Part shown: positions 26,839-34,429 of the stretch, piece by piece
How the letters are laid out: every line of letters begins with the position of its first letter
How positions within the stretch are numbered: position 1 is the stretch's first letter
Source: Nocardia acididurans
Lineage (GTDB): Bacteria; Actinomycetota; Actinomycetes; Mycobacteriales; Mycobacteriaceae
Assembly: GCF_016741815.1 (NCBI RefSeq)
Contig: NZ_JAERRJ010000001.1
Coordinates: 186,001-250,000, forward strand
Direction: 5' to 3'
Length of the DNA stretch: 64,000 bases
Program-made: the position numbers and the translations under genes
The notes under the pieces: generated by a model
The model's database searches: none
Told to the model about the DNA's origin: nothing
What the model saw: the letters and a program-made list of their open reading frames with translations, nothing else

Positions 26839-27393
26839 GTGCCGAAATATGCAAGACCATCTCGCCCGCGAGACAAGGCTTTTCGAGTTGTTCTCATGTT
26901 GGCCTCGTGCAGTATCGCTCTGCTCACGGCGTTCCCTGTCATCGCTGGCGGCGGGATGTTCGCGCGTGCACTCGGACTGGCCGGCACCCCAGGTGACTTC
27001 GTCGTCGACAACTGCAAGTCCCGGAGCGGACGCTCGGGGGCGAATTGGACTTGCCGCGGACAGTTCGTACCGGACGAATCCTCCACGCACCCAGTCAATA
27101 CGTGGATCGGCGACGGACCACACCCCCAAGGTACTCGGATACCCGTCAGATACGGCGAAGGCGACATCATCACCGGTTCCGGAATCACCAGGACCGAGCC
27201 CGCCGTCGCAGCCGAGGGCTACGCCTGGGCAGCGATATTCGGCGCACTCGGGCTCTTCATGGCAGCAGGATTCGTCATCCTACTCATTCCACGCCACTCC
27301 GTTCTGCGAGCCTGCCGCAGCGCGGCATGGATCAGCGCGGCGATCGGCGCGACCGGGGTGGCTGCGGCACTGATCGCCGCAGGCCTCGGTTAG
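26839..27393 (+). CDS. Three-span membrane protein of the cargo cluster
   Basis: A 184-residue protein from a GTG. One span near the N-terminus (VVLMLASCSIALLTAFPVIAGG), an extracytoplasmic region with two cysteines (DNCKSRSG, WTCRGQF) and two C-terminal spans (WAAIFGALGLFMAAGFVILLIP; AAWISAAIGATGVAAALIAAGLG). It does not share the DWEFPW block of its neighbours. It is on the same strand as they are, so it may be co-transcribed. I do not recognise a function. Confidence 0.65.
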   Translation: MPKYARPSRPRDKAFRVVLMLASCSIALLTAFPVIAGGGMFARALGLAGTPGDFVVDNCKSRSGRSGANWTCRGQFVPDESSTHPVNTWIGDGPHPQGTRIPVRYGEGDIITGSGITRTEPAVAAEGYAWAAIFGALGLFMAAGFVILLIPRHSVLRACRSAAWISAAIGATGVAAALIAAGLG

Positions 27394-27540
27394 GCGCTGC
27401 CGACTACACACATCACTAAGACGTTGTCATCGACAGGAAGCCCGCCTTAACCAGAGGGGCAGAAGCCTATTCCGGCAATCACGATTCCAGGCGCTCCACA
27501 TGGTTTTCGATGGCACAGCGTGTGCACCGAGGTTTCGCCG

Positions 27541-28326
27541 GTGAAGGACATGGCGGTGTCGACTGTATGTCTTCTCCTGACAGCCCTCCTGTGCTTCTTC
27601 AGCATTGAGTTCAGTCACACCTGGTGGCCGCTCAGTGGAATATTTCTCTCACTCGGCATACTCGCAGGCGCGACAGCGACAGAGAGGTTGCAGAGCAAGC
27701 CTCCAACAATCTACGTGCTCTCAGATCCGCGCGAAATTACAGTTTCGAGATCACAGCTGGCGTTGGCAACTCCAGCCAGGATCAGCGGGGTTATCTTGAT
27801 GATTCTTTCGTTTGCGCTGGCGTGGCCATCGGGGGAGTATCGCCTGGCTGGAATTGGAATCATAGCTATTCCAATTCTCACTTACGCCCTGCTTGCAATT
27901 ATTCGAAACAATCGAGAAACCCAACTATTGATTACCGAGGAAGGGCTGCAGGTCACCACACCCTGGATTGATTGGGAATGCCCGTGGACATCCGTTCTCA
28001 GGTTAAGAGGAGCTGCTATCGGCCATGGGGGCATCGAGATACTTCCGACTGCAAACGGTGTAACCGTCAAACGACGTTCCAAATCCCCGTTCGCAATAGC
28101 AATTACTCGGAGCACAAGTAACGACGTCGAGGTTCCCGTAATTCCAACCGGCCTACTCGGCATCAACACCAATTCGGCGCTTTCGATGGCTGGTTTCCTC
28201 CTCCAGGATCCGACTCGCATACCTCACCTGAATGCCGCAGAGGTTTCTGCGATGCTGACACCACCTAGTTTTACTATCCGCCGAAAACTGTTCATGTCGC
28301 GCCAAGTCAGTTCAGCGCAGGAGTGA
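27541..28326 (+). CDS. PH-like-domain membrane protein (cargo paralogue C)
   Basis: A 261-residue protein; the GTG at 27541 is chosen because GAGG lies 8 bases upstream, although the frame extends to 27520. Two pairs of membrane spans are followed by TPWIDWECPWTSVLRL and the C-terminal block VIPTGLLGINTNSAL to AEVSAMLTPPSF. It is the most diverged of the three paralogues. Sampled G+C near its start is about 50 percent. It ends shortly before a hairpin shared with the convergent tail-chaperone gene. Confidence 0.7.
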   Translation: MKDMAVSTVCLLLTALLCFFSIEFSHTWWPLSGIFLSLGILAGATATERLQSKPPTIYVLSDPREITVSRSQLALATPARISGVILMILSFALAWPSGEYRLAGIGIIAIPILTYALLAIIRNNRETQLLITEEGLQVTTPWIDWECPWTSVLRLRGAAIGHGGIEILPTANGVTVKRRSKSPFAIAITRSTSNDVEVPVIPTGLLGINTNSALSMAGFLLQDPTRIPHLNAAEVSAMLTPPSFTIRRKLFMSRQVSSAQE

Positions 28327-28379
28327 TCTTGCCTACCAACCGGGTTGCGGGACCAGCATTCCGGTTCGCCACAGGCCGC

Positions 28380-28405
28380 GGAGGGGCAGGGATTCCCGCC
28401 CCTCC
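28380..28405. terminator. Hairpin between cargo cluster and tail-chaperone genes
   Basis: GGAGGGGC and GCCCCTCC form an 8-bp stem around a 10-base loop in the 84-base gap between convergent genes. There is no T run, so termination is likely but not certain. If efficient leftward, it would separate the chaperone genes from the tape-measure-like gene. Confidence 0.5.
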
Positions 28406-28410
28406 GCCCC

Positions 28411-29057
28411 TCACCAGCCTAGGAATTCCTGCATATCGGCGAGTTTCGTTGCGCTGCCGATGCGTTCGGTGGTGGGTTTCACGCCTGGCCGCTGGATGCG
28501 TTGGGGCATGTTGCGGCCGTTGCGGGCGTCGGTGGTCTTCGACCACGCCAGCCAGCGCAGGGAGTCGGCGATGTCGGCGAGCAGGTGCTGGTCCAGTTGC
28601 CAGCGATGGTCTTCGGGGCGGGTCGCGAGGGTGAGCGCCGAACTCGCCGGTGACCATCTGATCACGGCCTTGAGGTCATTCCAGGTCATCGATTCGGTGC
28701 CGAGGTTGCGCAGCCGGAGACCGAGGGTGATCAGGTCGTATTCGATTGCCTCGCAATGCTCTTCGATCAGAGCATCGAGGCTCAGGATTCCCCCAGGCTG
28801 ATCCCCGAGTGTCGGCGCCAGGCGGACAGGAACTCCTTGTAGTCGTCGGGATCCATATCGTCGACAGCACTGAGCACCGGCGCGGACAGGCTCAGTTCCA
28901 TGAGCGTGTACAGCGCGTCGACGTCGTTGAGTCGCCGGATCCGGCGAACCAGGCCGGGCTTGAGGTAGGAGAGCGAGGGCAGTCGCACGTCGATCTCGCC
29001 TACTCGGTAGACGAACTCGTCCTTCACCCGGGTATCGACAGAATTGGCGGAAGTCAT
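28411..29057 (-). CDS. Tail assembly chaperone GT, made by -1 ribosomal frameshift
   Basis: The frame ending at 28411 has no start of its own that matches its domain boundary. It is open and coherent back to the slippery GGGGGAA at 28794-28788, reading SLDALIEEHCEAIEYDLITLGLRLRNLG, a classic second-chaperone sequence. A -1 slip from the upstream frame gives a fusion of about 215 residues. In siphophages the G and GT proteins coat the tape-measure protein during tail assembly and are absent from the final tail. A short internal ATG at 28689 (MTWNDL) is probably not the real start. Confidence 0.85.
28782..29057 (-). CDS. Tail assembly chaperone G (unshifted product)
   Basis: A 91-residue protein starting MTSANSVDTRV with GAAAGGG upstream of the ATG. 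It ends ISLGES just after the slippery sequence. Acidic and helical, it matches the G protein of siphophages in size and place, directly after the tail-tube gene and before the tape measure. It would bind the tape-measure protein during tail assembly. Confidence 0.83.
   Translation of the reverse strand: MTSANSVDTRVKDEFVYRVGEIDVRLPSLSYLKPGLVRRIRRLNDVDALYTLMELSLSAPVLSAVDDMDPDDYKEFLSAWRRHSGISLGES
28788..28794 (-). other. -1 programmed frameshift slippery site
   Basis: The heptamer GGGGGAA lies in CTG GGG GAA TCC TGA, 4 bases before the zero-frame stop. A -1 slip re-pairs the GGG codon perfectly and joins the two chaperone frames. Confidence 0.8.
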
Positions 29058-29165
29058 TGGGTCGCAGGCCCTTTCAGTATGAGATGGCTTGCGCAGGCTC
29101 GGATGGTGAGGGCCCAGCGGCGGGGGCGGCCTGCGCGGGTTGAATCCCACCGCCGCTGGGGGTCA

Positions 29166-29753
29166 TCAGACCGCCTTGACGCCGTCGTCCAGGTAGCGGT
29201 ACGCCTTGACGCCGTTGGTGTCCTTGAAGGCTTCGATATTGATGGTGAAGCCGGCCAGCTCGCTGGAGACGAACTTCTTCTCCATGACCTCGGAGATCTT
29301 GGCGTTCGGCAGCACGATGCGCATCTTCTTGTCCTCGTGCTTCATGTCGAACACCCACGAGCGGTGCGGGAGCACCAGACCGGTCTCGGTGATGGCGATA
29401 CGGGTGCCGTTGGTGGCGTCGGCCGGGGTCACGGTCAGGTTGTCCGGACCGAAGACCTCGCTCAGCACGTCCTGGTCCCACACCGCGTAAAGGGTGAGGC
29501 CGAAGCGCACCGAATGCTCGGTCTGCAGCTGGGCGATGATGTCGGCGTTCCAGTCCTTGACCGAGACGACCTTGCGTTCACCCTTGGACTCGATGCCGTC
29601 CTCGGAGACGTAGCCGAGCGGCTTGAACGCGGCGTCGATCGCGGCGGACGCGGAGGCCGGCAGCGTGCTGCCGGTCGGGGCGGCGAGAACGCCCCCGGTA
29701 ACGTCGATGTTCGGGGTGCCGGCACCGAGGTACTTGGTAGAGGGCAGAGCCAT
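29166..29753 (-). CDS. Major tail (tube) protein
   Basis: A 195-residue protein starting MALPSTKYLGAGTP with GAAGGGAAAC upstream; an earlier in-frame GTG would overlap the next gene. Features typical of siphophage tube proteins are the N-terminal GTPNIDVTGGVLAAP, the YVSEDGIESKGERKVVSVKDWNAD segment and the C-terminal FTINIEAFKDTNGVKAYRYLDDG. It would polymerise into the tail tube. Codon use is highly biased, as expected for an abundantly made protein. Confidence 0.88.
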   Translation of the reverse strand: MALPSTKYLGAGTPNIDVTGGVLAAPTGSTLPASASAAIDAAFKPLGYVSEDGIESKGERKVVSVKDWNADIIAQLQTEHSVRFGLTLYAVWDQDVLSEVFGPDNLTVTPADATNGTRIAITETGLVLPHRSWVFDMKHEDKKMRIVLPNAKISEVMEKKFVSSELAGFTINIEAFKDTNGVKAYRYLDDGVKAV

Positions 29754-29824
29754 GATGGATTGTTTCCCTTCGGAATTCGTGCGCAGACCAGATTGGTTAT
29801 TCAGTTGGGACCCCCGGACGGGAG

Positions 29825-30262
29825 TCAGGCGAGGACGGTGCCTCGCACGAACAGGTCGGCAGTGATCACCTGCCGAGGTGTGCAAGTGGCCGGGTCGGTG
29901 TCGTTCTCGAGGCCCGCGTCGGCGATGCCGTCACACCACACCGCGCCCAGGTAGCCGGGCGCGGCACCGGCGAGAATCGCGCGAACCAGGCCCGCCAGGC
30001 CGGCGGCATCGCCGGTGTCGTCCGAGCATTCGAGCCGAACTCGCGGCCGATCCAGGATCAACAGCGATCCGCGTCGGCCTTCGCGGTCTTCCCGATCCAG
30101 CCGCGGGCTGCGGTCGTCTCGGACGATGCGCACCAGGCGTGCAGGTCTCGGGTCGGGAACCTGGGTGACTACCTGCGCGGTGTCCGCCAATTCGGACAGT
30201 TCGGTGGTGAGGTAGCCGACAAGTACTGCTTCGATATCGGGGAACACGATCCGTTCGGGCAT
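29825..30262 (-). CDS. Probable tail terminator / tail completion protein
   Basis: A 145-residue protein, with AAGGGG before the ATG. It begins MPERIVFPDIEAVLVGYLTTEL and has the VRIVRDDR and DRPRVRLECSD patterns seen in small alpha/beta terminators of siphophage tails. Its place directly before the tube gene is the normal one. It would cap the tube and, in a phage, join it to a head. Confidence 0.68.
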   Translation of the reverse strand: MPERIVFPDIEAVLVGYLTTELSELADTAQVVTQVPDPRPARLVRIVRDDRSPRLDREDREGRRGSLLILDRPRVRLECSDDTGDAAGLAGLVRAILAGAAPGYLGAVWCDGIADAGLENDTDPATCTPRQVITADLFVRGTVLA

Positions 30263-30295
30263 CGCGCTACCACCCCTTTCGTACGAGATCTCTGA

Positions 30296-30946
30296 TCACT
30301 GCGTGCCCCGCGACTGCTCGATGCGGCGGCGGAGCTGGTCGACGATGCCGGCATAGGCGTCGGTCCTCGTACCGGCCTCGACCGCGAGCCCGCGCGGATG
30401 GACAGCGCTCCACATGCCGTCGTCGGTCTGTTTGACCTCGATGTCGTCGAGGTTGTAGAACTCCTCCGGATCGACGGCGGGCCAGGCGCCGTGCTCGTCC
30501 TTGGTCACGTGCACGCCGATGTCGAAGGCGCCGGGCGGCCCCGCCGGCGTGGGCATCCACCGGATCTCCTCGAGCTCCGGGTGTCGGCGAACGCCCCGGC
30601 GCACCAGGTACTCGGCAACACGGGTGGCCTGCTTGATGCTCGTGACGGTGGGTTCCGCGCGGCGGCGACCGGTCTTGTCATGCCATTCGGGCAGATGAAT
30701 GACCGACAGTTCCTCCGCGAGCGCCCGAACTTCGGGATCCAGCTCGTCGACTTGCTCCGGCGCAGCGAGCTTTCCAGCGAGTGCCTGTTGCACGAAGGCC
30801 AAGAATTCCGGCGACACATATTGGCCCGCGTCGGTCTGCACGAAATTCGGTGGCGGCTGGTGATTGCCGAAGCTCACCGACTGGACAACTTCGCCTTCGG
30901 AGGCGACGGCCACCGCCGGCGCCTCCGCAGTGTGGGGTTCGCGCAT
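30296..30946 (-). CDS. Tail-locus hypothetical protein
   Basis: A 216-residue, acidic, soluble protein from an ATG with a good AGGAG site. It has a helical region (PEFLAFVQQALAGKLAAPEQ, ELDPEVRALAEEL) and a C-terminal part with IEQSRGTQ. No capsid, portal or connector signature is visible. It occupies the position where head genes would sit in a phage. It may be a connector remnant or a tail-specific protein. Confidence 0.6.
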   Translation of the reverse strand: MREPHTAEAPAVAVASEGEVVQSVSFGNHQPPPNFVQTDAGQYVSPEFLAFVQQALAGKLAAPEQVDELDPEVRALAEELSVIHLPEWHDKTGRRRAEPTVTSIKQATRVAEYLVRRGVRRHPELEEIRWMPTPAGPPGAFDIGVHVTKDEHGAWPAVDPEEFYNLDDIEVKQTDDGMWSAVHPRGLAVEAGTRTDAYAGIVDQLRRRIEQSRGTQ

Positions 30947-30987
30947 AGAGTCTCCTGATTCGTTGCTGGTTCGACCACGGTGGAAAT

Positions 30988-31032
30988 ACGGATCCCGCCC
31001 TCGGAGGGGGACGCGCCGAAGGCGGGATCCGT
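30988..31032 (-). terminator. Hairpin between holin genes and structural genes
   Basis: ACGGATCCCGCC and GGCGGGATCCGT form a perfect 12-bp stem with a 21-base loop, in the 246-base gap before the 30296-30946 gene. It could attenuate transcription between lysis and structural genes. There is no T run. Confidence 0.5.
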
Positions 31033-31192
31033 TGCGCCCCTTACACTTCGACCGGTCTCTGCGACCGCGGTTCCACCTGCGGGAGAGAGGGGAGCGTAGG
31101 GGGCGGGCATGCGGCGAGCTCTCGACCCGCGTTGCGAACCTGTGGAGGTTTTTCGGGGGAGCGCCGCATGGGCTGGTGACGACTCGGTGCCG

Positions 31193-31489
31193 TCAGATCT
31201 CTTCTTCGAGAGCGGCTGGGATGGAGTAACGCGCCGGAGGCGGCTCTTGGCCGGGCACGTGCAGTCTCAGAAAGGACAGCAGCTCGTCGATATGGCGTTG
31301 CAAGGCGCGTATCAGCCGGATGGCATCGCGAAAGCGGCGCTGGTCAGTGACCGCTTGATCTTCCAGCGCGGCAACGCGTTCACGCAGTTTGGCCACCTCG
31401 CGAGCCTGCCAGGCGGTGACAGCGCCGATGACCGTGGCGATCGCGATTCCGAACGCCTGCACCAGGTCTGGGTTCAGCCAGGATTGCAT
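31193..31489 (-). CDS. Holin-like protein with one membrane span and a coiled coil
   Basis: A 98-residue protein with an N-terminal span (VQAFGIAIATVIGAVTAW) followed by a heptad-rich helix (REVAKLRERVAALEDQAVTDQ, IRALQRHIDELLSFL). This is the usual layout of the second holin-like protein in actinophage lysis cassettes. It starts directly after the stop of the previous holin gene, so translation is probably coupled. Confidence 0.75.
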   Translation of the reverse strand: MQSWLNPDLVQAFGIAIATVIGAVTAWQAREVAKLRERVAALEDQAVTDQRRFRDAIRLIRALQRHIDELLSFLRLHVPGQEPPPARYSIPAALEEEI

Positions 31490-31699
31490 TCAGGCTTCAC
31501 CGTCCTGTGCGGCCACCGGGGTGACGGCGGGACGGATCAGGATGCCGGCGATGACCGGGGTGAGCATGCCGTACAGGGTGAGGACGGCCTCGATCCAGTC
31601 GGTGCCGACCTGGCGACCCAGGAGGTAGGCGGCGACGCCGGTGACGGCGACCAGGACCGATCTCACCAGGGCCGGTTCGGGAACCTTGTTGATTCGCAT
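31490..31699 (-). CDS. Holin, two membrane spans
   Basis: A 69-residue protein starting MRINKVPEPALVRSV after a strong AAAGGAAAC site. Two membrane spans (VLVAVTGVAAYLLGRQV and AVLTLYGMLTPVIAGILI) and a short charged C-terminus (QDGEA) match small phage holins. It would permeabilise the membrane to release or activate the endolysin. Confidence 0.78.
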   Translation of the reverse strand: MRINKVPEPALVRSVLVAVTGVAAYLLGRQVGTDWIEAVLTLYGMLTPVIAGILIRPAVTPVAAQDGEA

Positions 31700-31765
31700 G
31701 ATGTTTCCTTTCTGCGACTCCACGGCCCCCGGGTGGGACTTGGGATGGCAGGGACCGTGGGCGGG

Positions 31766-31855
31766 CTACGCGAGGATCGCGACAGCGGCGGCCAGCACCT
31801 GGGCGATGAGGCTGGCGATGGTGATCCACTGATCTGTGGTGAGACCGAGAATCAT
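31766..31855 (-). CDS. 29-residue membrane peptide of the lysis cluster
   Basis: MILGLTTDQWITIASLIAQVLAAAVAILA is a single membrane span (given here as two parts: MILGLTTDQWITIASLIA and QVLAAAVAILA). GAGGAGAAC stands at the right distance before the ATG, which supports translation. It is the first of three small membrane genes in a row and may modulate holin timing; that role is inferred. Confidence 0.62.
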   Translation of the reverse strand: MILGLTTDQWITIASLIAQVLAAAVAILA

Positions 31856-32028
31856 TGGCAGTTCTCCTCTTTCGGGAGTGAAGACGTGCCGCAACAACAG
31901 AACCCCCGATCCCGGGATGGGATCGAGGGATCTGGGCACGTATGGACGACTACGAGATCGAAACTCGTTGTCTGGGAGGTTGTTTCCCCGGAGATTCGGG
32001 GTGAAGGCGCAACTGTGGCGCTGCACAA

Positions 32029-32057
32029 AGTTTGGCTTAAGCCGATTCGATTGTCAA
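32029..32057 (-). promoter_or_regulatory. Candidate sigma-A promoter for the holin and tail genes
   Basis: On the minus strand a perfect -35 (TTGACA, 32057-32052) is 17 bases from a weak -10 (CAAACT, 32034-32029). It lies about 175 bases upstream of the 29-residue gene, in a 267-base gap without coding sequence. Confidence 0.5.
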
Positions 32058-32122
32058 CACCCAAGATCAGGTATCACCGAAGATGCTGGTAGACAGCTGT
32101 TTTCGCAAGAATGCGGAAGCGG

Positions 32123-32320
32123 TCAGTAGCGGCGCGACGAGTCCGGGACGATACGACCGGCGGCGATCAGCGTGTCGAAGGCGGCCAATTTGCGTGGGCA
32201 GCTGTACGAGGAGCACTCGCGATGCAGGCGCATGAGCTCGTGCGCGTCGTCGACGGGCAGCGCCCTGTCCGGAGCGGCGTGCGCAGCCATCTCGATCAAA
32301 CGGTTCAGGGTGTACTTCAT
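32123..32320 (-). CDS. Small phage-type hypothetical protein
   Basis: A 65-residue protein with GGAGACC before the ATG. The C-terminal block HRECSSYSCPRKLAAFDTLIAAGRIVPDSSRR has two cysteines and recurs, in my recollection, in small genes of actinobacterial phages. It has no membrane span. Function unknown. Confidence 0.65.
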   Translation of the reverse strand: MKYTLNRLIEMAAHAAPDRALPVDDAHELMRLHRECSSYSCPRKLAAFDTLIAAGRIVPDSSRRY

Positions 32321-32399
32321 GGAGGTCTCCGATTTCGAGAATGACGAAGGCCGGCGAGTGCGGTGACTCGCCGGCCTTCGAAGTGGATGGTGGGATGGG

Positions 32400-33080
32400 T
32401 CAACTGGCCAGCGCGCGGCGGCGCATGGGATAGGCCAGATGGGCGTCCAGAACTTCGCCGACCACGAACAGCTCCGGCCAATCCGGCGCCCACGGGCCGG
32501 GAACCGGCCTGACCTTTCCCGCATCGCGCAGCGTGCGCACACGGCGGGCCGTCACGCTTTGGAATGGGTCGCCCAATTGCTTTGCCAGCGTGGCGATTCC
32601 GTTAGCGTTGAGGCGCGCGGCACGGGCGGTCGCCAGGGCTTGGGTGTCGACCTCGGGGCGTTCGGTCGGTGGGCAGACGATGCGCTCGGCGTCCGCGACC
32701 GCGGCACGGATGTCGTCAGGGGCCGATTCGACACCTTCGGTCATGGCGAAGGCCAACAGGTTTCGCTCGAGCCAGCGGGCCAGGCCCGTAGTGGAGGTGG
32801 GGCCGGTGTAGTCGATCGCGCGCTGCTCGCAGATGAGACGAACCCAGGAGACCAGAGTCGCGTGCAGGTGGTCGCGGACCGCGGCCGCCGTCGTGCTGAA
32901 GGGCAGCGGTTGGTCGCTGGTGCGGGAGTGCAGACGGATATTGGGGCCGGAGAGGCGGGCGCGGCAGGCTACCGCGTCATCGAGATCCTCTGCAAGGCTT
33001 GGGATCTCGCGAAGCATCAGCCCCAGAGCGCGGAGTGCTTCGTAGTCAAGGTACATCTCGGGCGGGGTGTCCTGCGGCAT
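32400..33080 (-). CDS. Tail-locus hypothetical protein with possible HTH region
   Basis: A 226-residue soluble protein whose ATG overlaps the stop of lysB (TGATG). The first 150 residues (EMYLDYEALRALGLMLREI and on) resemble a family common in actinophages without known role. The last third (GIATLAKQLGDPFQSVTARRVRTLRDAGKVRPV) looks like a DNA-binding winged or helix-turn-helix segment. A regulatory role for the operon is possible. Confidence 0.62.
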   Translation of the reverse strand: MPQDTPPEMYLDYEALRALGLMLREIPSLAEDLDDAVACRARLSGPNIRLHSRTSDQPLPFSTTAAAVRDHLHATLVSWVRLICEQRAIDYTGPTSTTGLARWLERNLLAFAMTEGVESAPDDIRAAVADAERIVCPPTERPEVDTQALATARAARLNANGIATLAKQLGDPFQSVTARRVRTLRDAGKVRPVPGPWAPDWPELFVVGEVLDAHLAYPMRRRALAS

Positions 33081-33832
33081 CAGGCGACCTCTCGGTTGAT
33101 GGTTTCGGCCAAGCGGGCAGTGTGGCCGAGGCGGACGTAGTCGTGGGTGTGGCGGCCGTCGAAGAGGTAGCCGCGGGCGTAGGCGAGGACGCCGGCCCAG
33201 GTGGACCAGTTGCGGGGGGACCACCAGCGCTGGAGCCGGTTGTGGGTGGCGACCTCGATGAGGCTCTGGCCCCAGCGGGTCATGGCCGCCGGGGATTTCA
33301 TGCAGAAGTAGGCGGAGAGGTCTGCGATCAGGCGCAGGGCGTTGCCGGGCGGGAGGGCGGTGATCGGGTCGCCGGCCGCCGCCACCCAGTAGGTGGGGAC
33401 GAACGGGATCCAGCGCTGGCCTGCGACGCCATAGCCGCCGGGGTCCTCGCCGAGGCATTGGCCCACGGGGCGCAGCGGGTCGGCGATGAGGGCGCAGGCG
33501 GCGATCTCCAGATGCGGCCACAGGCCGCGGCCGATCTCGGCGGCCACATCACCGGCGATGGCCGCACCCTGCGAATAGCCCGCGAGGACAACACGATTCG
33601 GGGTCGCTTCAATGGCGTTCAGCAGGGCCTGGCGGCCGGCGGCGAGGCTTTCAGCGAAAGGGACCTGGCTGCCGTAGTCGGCGGGATACGGAATCATGCG
33701 GGTGCGAAAGCGGGTGCGGTCGAGGCCGTCGACGAAGGATGCGGTGACGCCCTCGCCGTTGGGGTTCCAGGTTCCGCCCATGATCAGTACGTCGATGATC
33801 TCGCGCTCGAGGGCCTGCTCGAATCCGGTCAT
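33080..33832 (-). CDS. LysB, mycolylarabinogalactan esterase
   Basis: A 250-residue cutinase-like alpha/beta hydrolase starting MTGFEQALER, with GGAAGGACC upstream. The nucleophile elbow is GYSQGA with Ser88; an Asp in ADPLRPVG and a His in RHTHDYV are candidates for the rest of the triad. In actinophages LysB cuts the ester bond joining mycolic acids to arabinogalactan, so that mycolate-bearing cells can burst. There is no signal peptide. It is the first gene of the leftward operon, far from lysA, and it follows a perfect CRP-type site. Confidence 0.88.
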   Translation of the reverse strand: MTGFEQALEREIIDVLIMGGTWNPNGEGVTASFVDGLDRTRFRTRMIPYPADYGSQVPFAESLAAGRQALLNAIEATPNRVVLAGYSQGAAIAGDVAAEIGRGLWPHLEIAACALIADPLRPVGQCLGEDPGGYGVAGQRWIPFVPTYWVAAAGDPITALPPGNALRLIADLSAYFCMKSPAAMTRWGQSLIEVATHNRLQRWWSPRNWSTWAGVLAYARGYLFDGRHTHDYVRLGHTARLAETINREVA

Positions 33833-33985
33833 GCTCGGGGTCCTTCCACGGCCGTGCGCGCGTCCTGCGCAGCACGGCGTACTCACGTATTCGAATTACT
33901 TGCAACTGATTTCAGGGACGGCGCAGACCCGACGGCGAGATAACTGGTCGGTCGCTCCGGGGGCCGATTCCAAGCGCACCTAAGA

Positions 33986-34001
33986 TGTGATTCGCATCAC
34001 A
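33986..34001. promoter_or_regulatory. Perfect CRP-type binding site upstream of lysB
   Basis: TGTGATTCGCATCACA fits TGTGA-N6-TCACA exactly, the consensus known for E. coli CRP and mycobacterial CRP (Rv3676). A -10-like TTATCT lies on the minus strand at 33943-33938; with a start near 33931 the site would be centred about 62 bases upstream, a normal activator position, and no -35 box is seen there. Confidence 0.65.
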
Positions 34002-34059
34002 GATTGCAGCGATTCGGCTGGACTCCATAGGCCGGGAAACCCCGTTGACACGCGATCAA

Positions 34060-34305
34060 TCACGGTCGAATCCCAAATTCCGGGATCAGTACCTCCAGAG
34101 AGCAGCCCAGCACAAGGGCGAGACATGCCAACTCGGTGACAGTAAATGAGCTCTCCCCAGCTAATCGCCCATGCAGTACGTCAGATGGGACGCCGGTGCG
34201 TGCGACAAGGTCGTCGAGGCCGACACCCGCCCGCACCATGACACGTCGCACACTGTCCGCAACCATCAGATCGAGCCGTTCCATACGGCATACACTAAGG
34301 TCCAT
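34060..34305 (-). CDS. Small HTH (XRE-like) regulator
   Basis: About 75-81 residues, depending on whether the ATG at 34284 or 34305 is used. The core (VADSVRRVMVRAGVGLDDLVARTGVPSDVL, then FTVTELACLALVLGCSLEVLIP) is an XRE-type helix-turn-helix followed by a short dimerisation part. It shares the FTVTEL...VLGC block with the product at 35087-35479. A GGTCCA/TGGACC palindrome overlaps the upstream ATG, which suggests self-regulation. Confidence 0.65.
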   Translation of the reverse strand: MDLSVCRMERLDLMVADSVRRVMVRAGVGLDDLVARTGVPSDVLHGRLAGESSFTVTELACLALVLGCSLEVLIPEFGIRP

Positions 34306-34422
34306 TTGGACCTGTTGCAAGCCCGAATGGAACAAAAAGGACCTTCGGGGCAGCAAAACGCCTGCAAGATCGACACGCGACGCGTCGTTGCCGAAAATCC
34401 GTTTGGACCTCAGAATGGTCCA
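34299..34422. promoter_or_regulatory. GGTCCA/TGGACC operator cluster between divergent regulators
   Basis: GGTCCATTTGGACC at 34299-34312 is an inverted repeat with a 2-base centre. TGGACC at 34404-34409 and GGTCCA at 34417-34422 form a second, outward pair just before the rightward HTH gene, and AGGACC half-sites occur between. The arrangement resembles a phage-type divergent switch. The binding protein is not known. Confidence 0.55.
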
Positions 34423-34429
34423 TATGGGC

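Larger units (their letters stand above)
10402..33832 (-). mobile_element. Headless siphophage-like tail and lysis locus (candidate F-type tailocin)
   Basis: Genes run leftward from lysB to lysA in typical siphophage late order: probable tail terminator, tail tube, frameshifted chaperones, tape-measure-like protein, distal tail protein, tip protein, fibres and endolysin. The structural genes are intact and often overlap at start and stop codons. No capsid, portal, terminase, maturation protease, integrase or replication gene is present, and no flanking direct repeats were noticed. Regulators and an SOS box follow on the right. Either a domesticated tail particle (tailocin) or a prophage remnant that kept only its tail genes would look like this; intact reading frames favour the first. 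Confidence 0.7.

Noticed and set aside
28411..28689. Independent small gene starting MTWNDL
   Set aside because: The frame is coherent well upstream of this ATG and joins the first chaperone at a slippery site, so it is the second part of a frameshift product.
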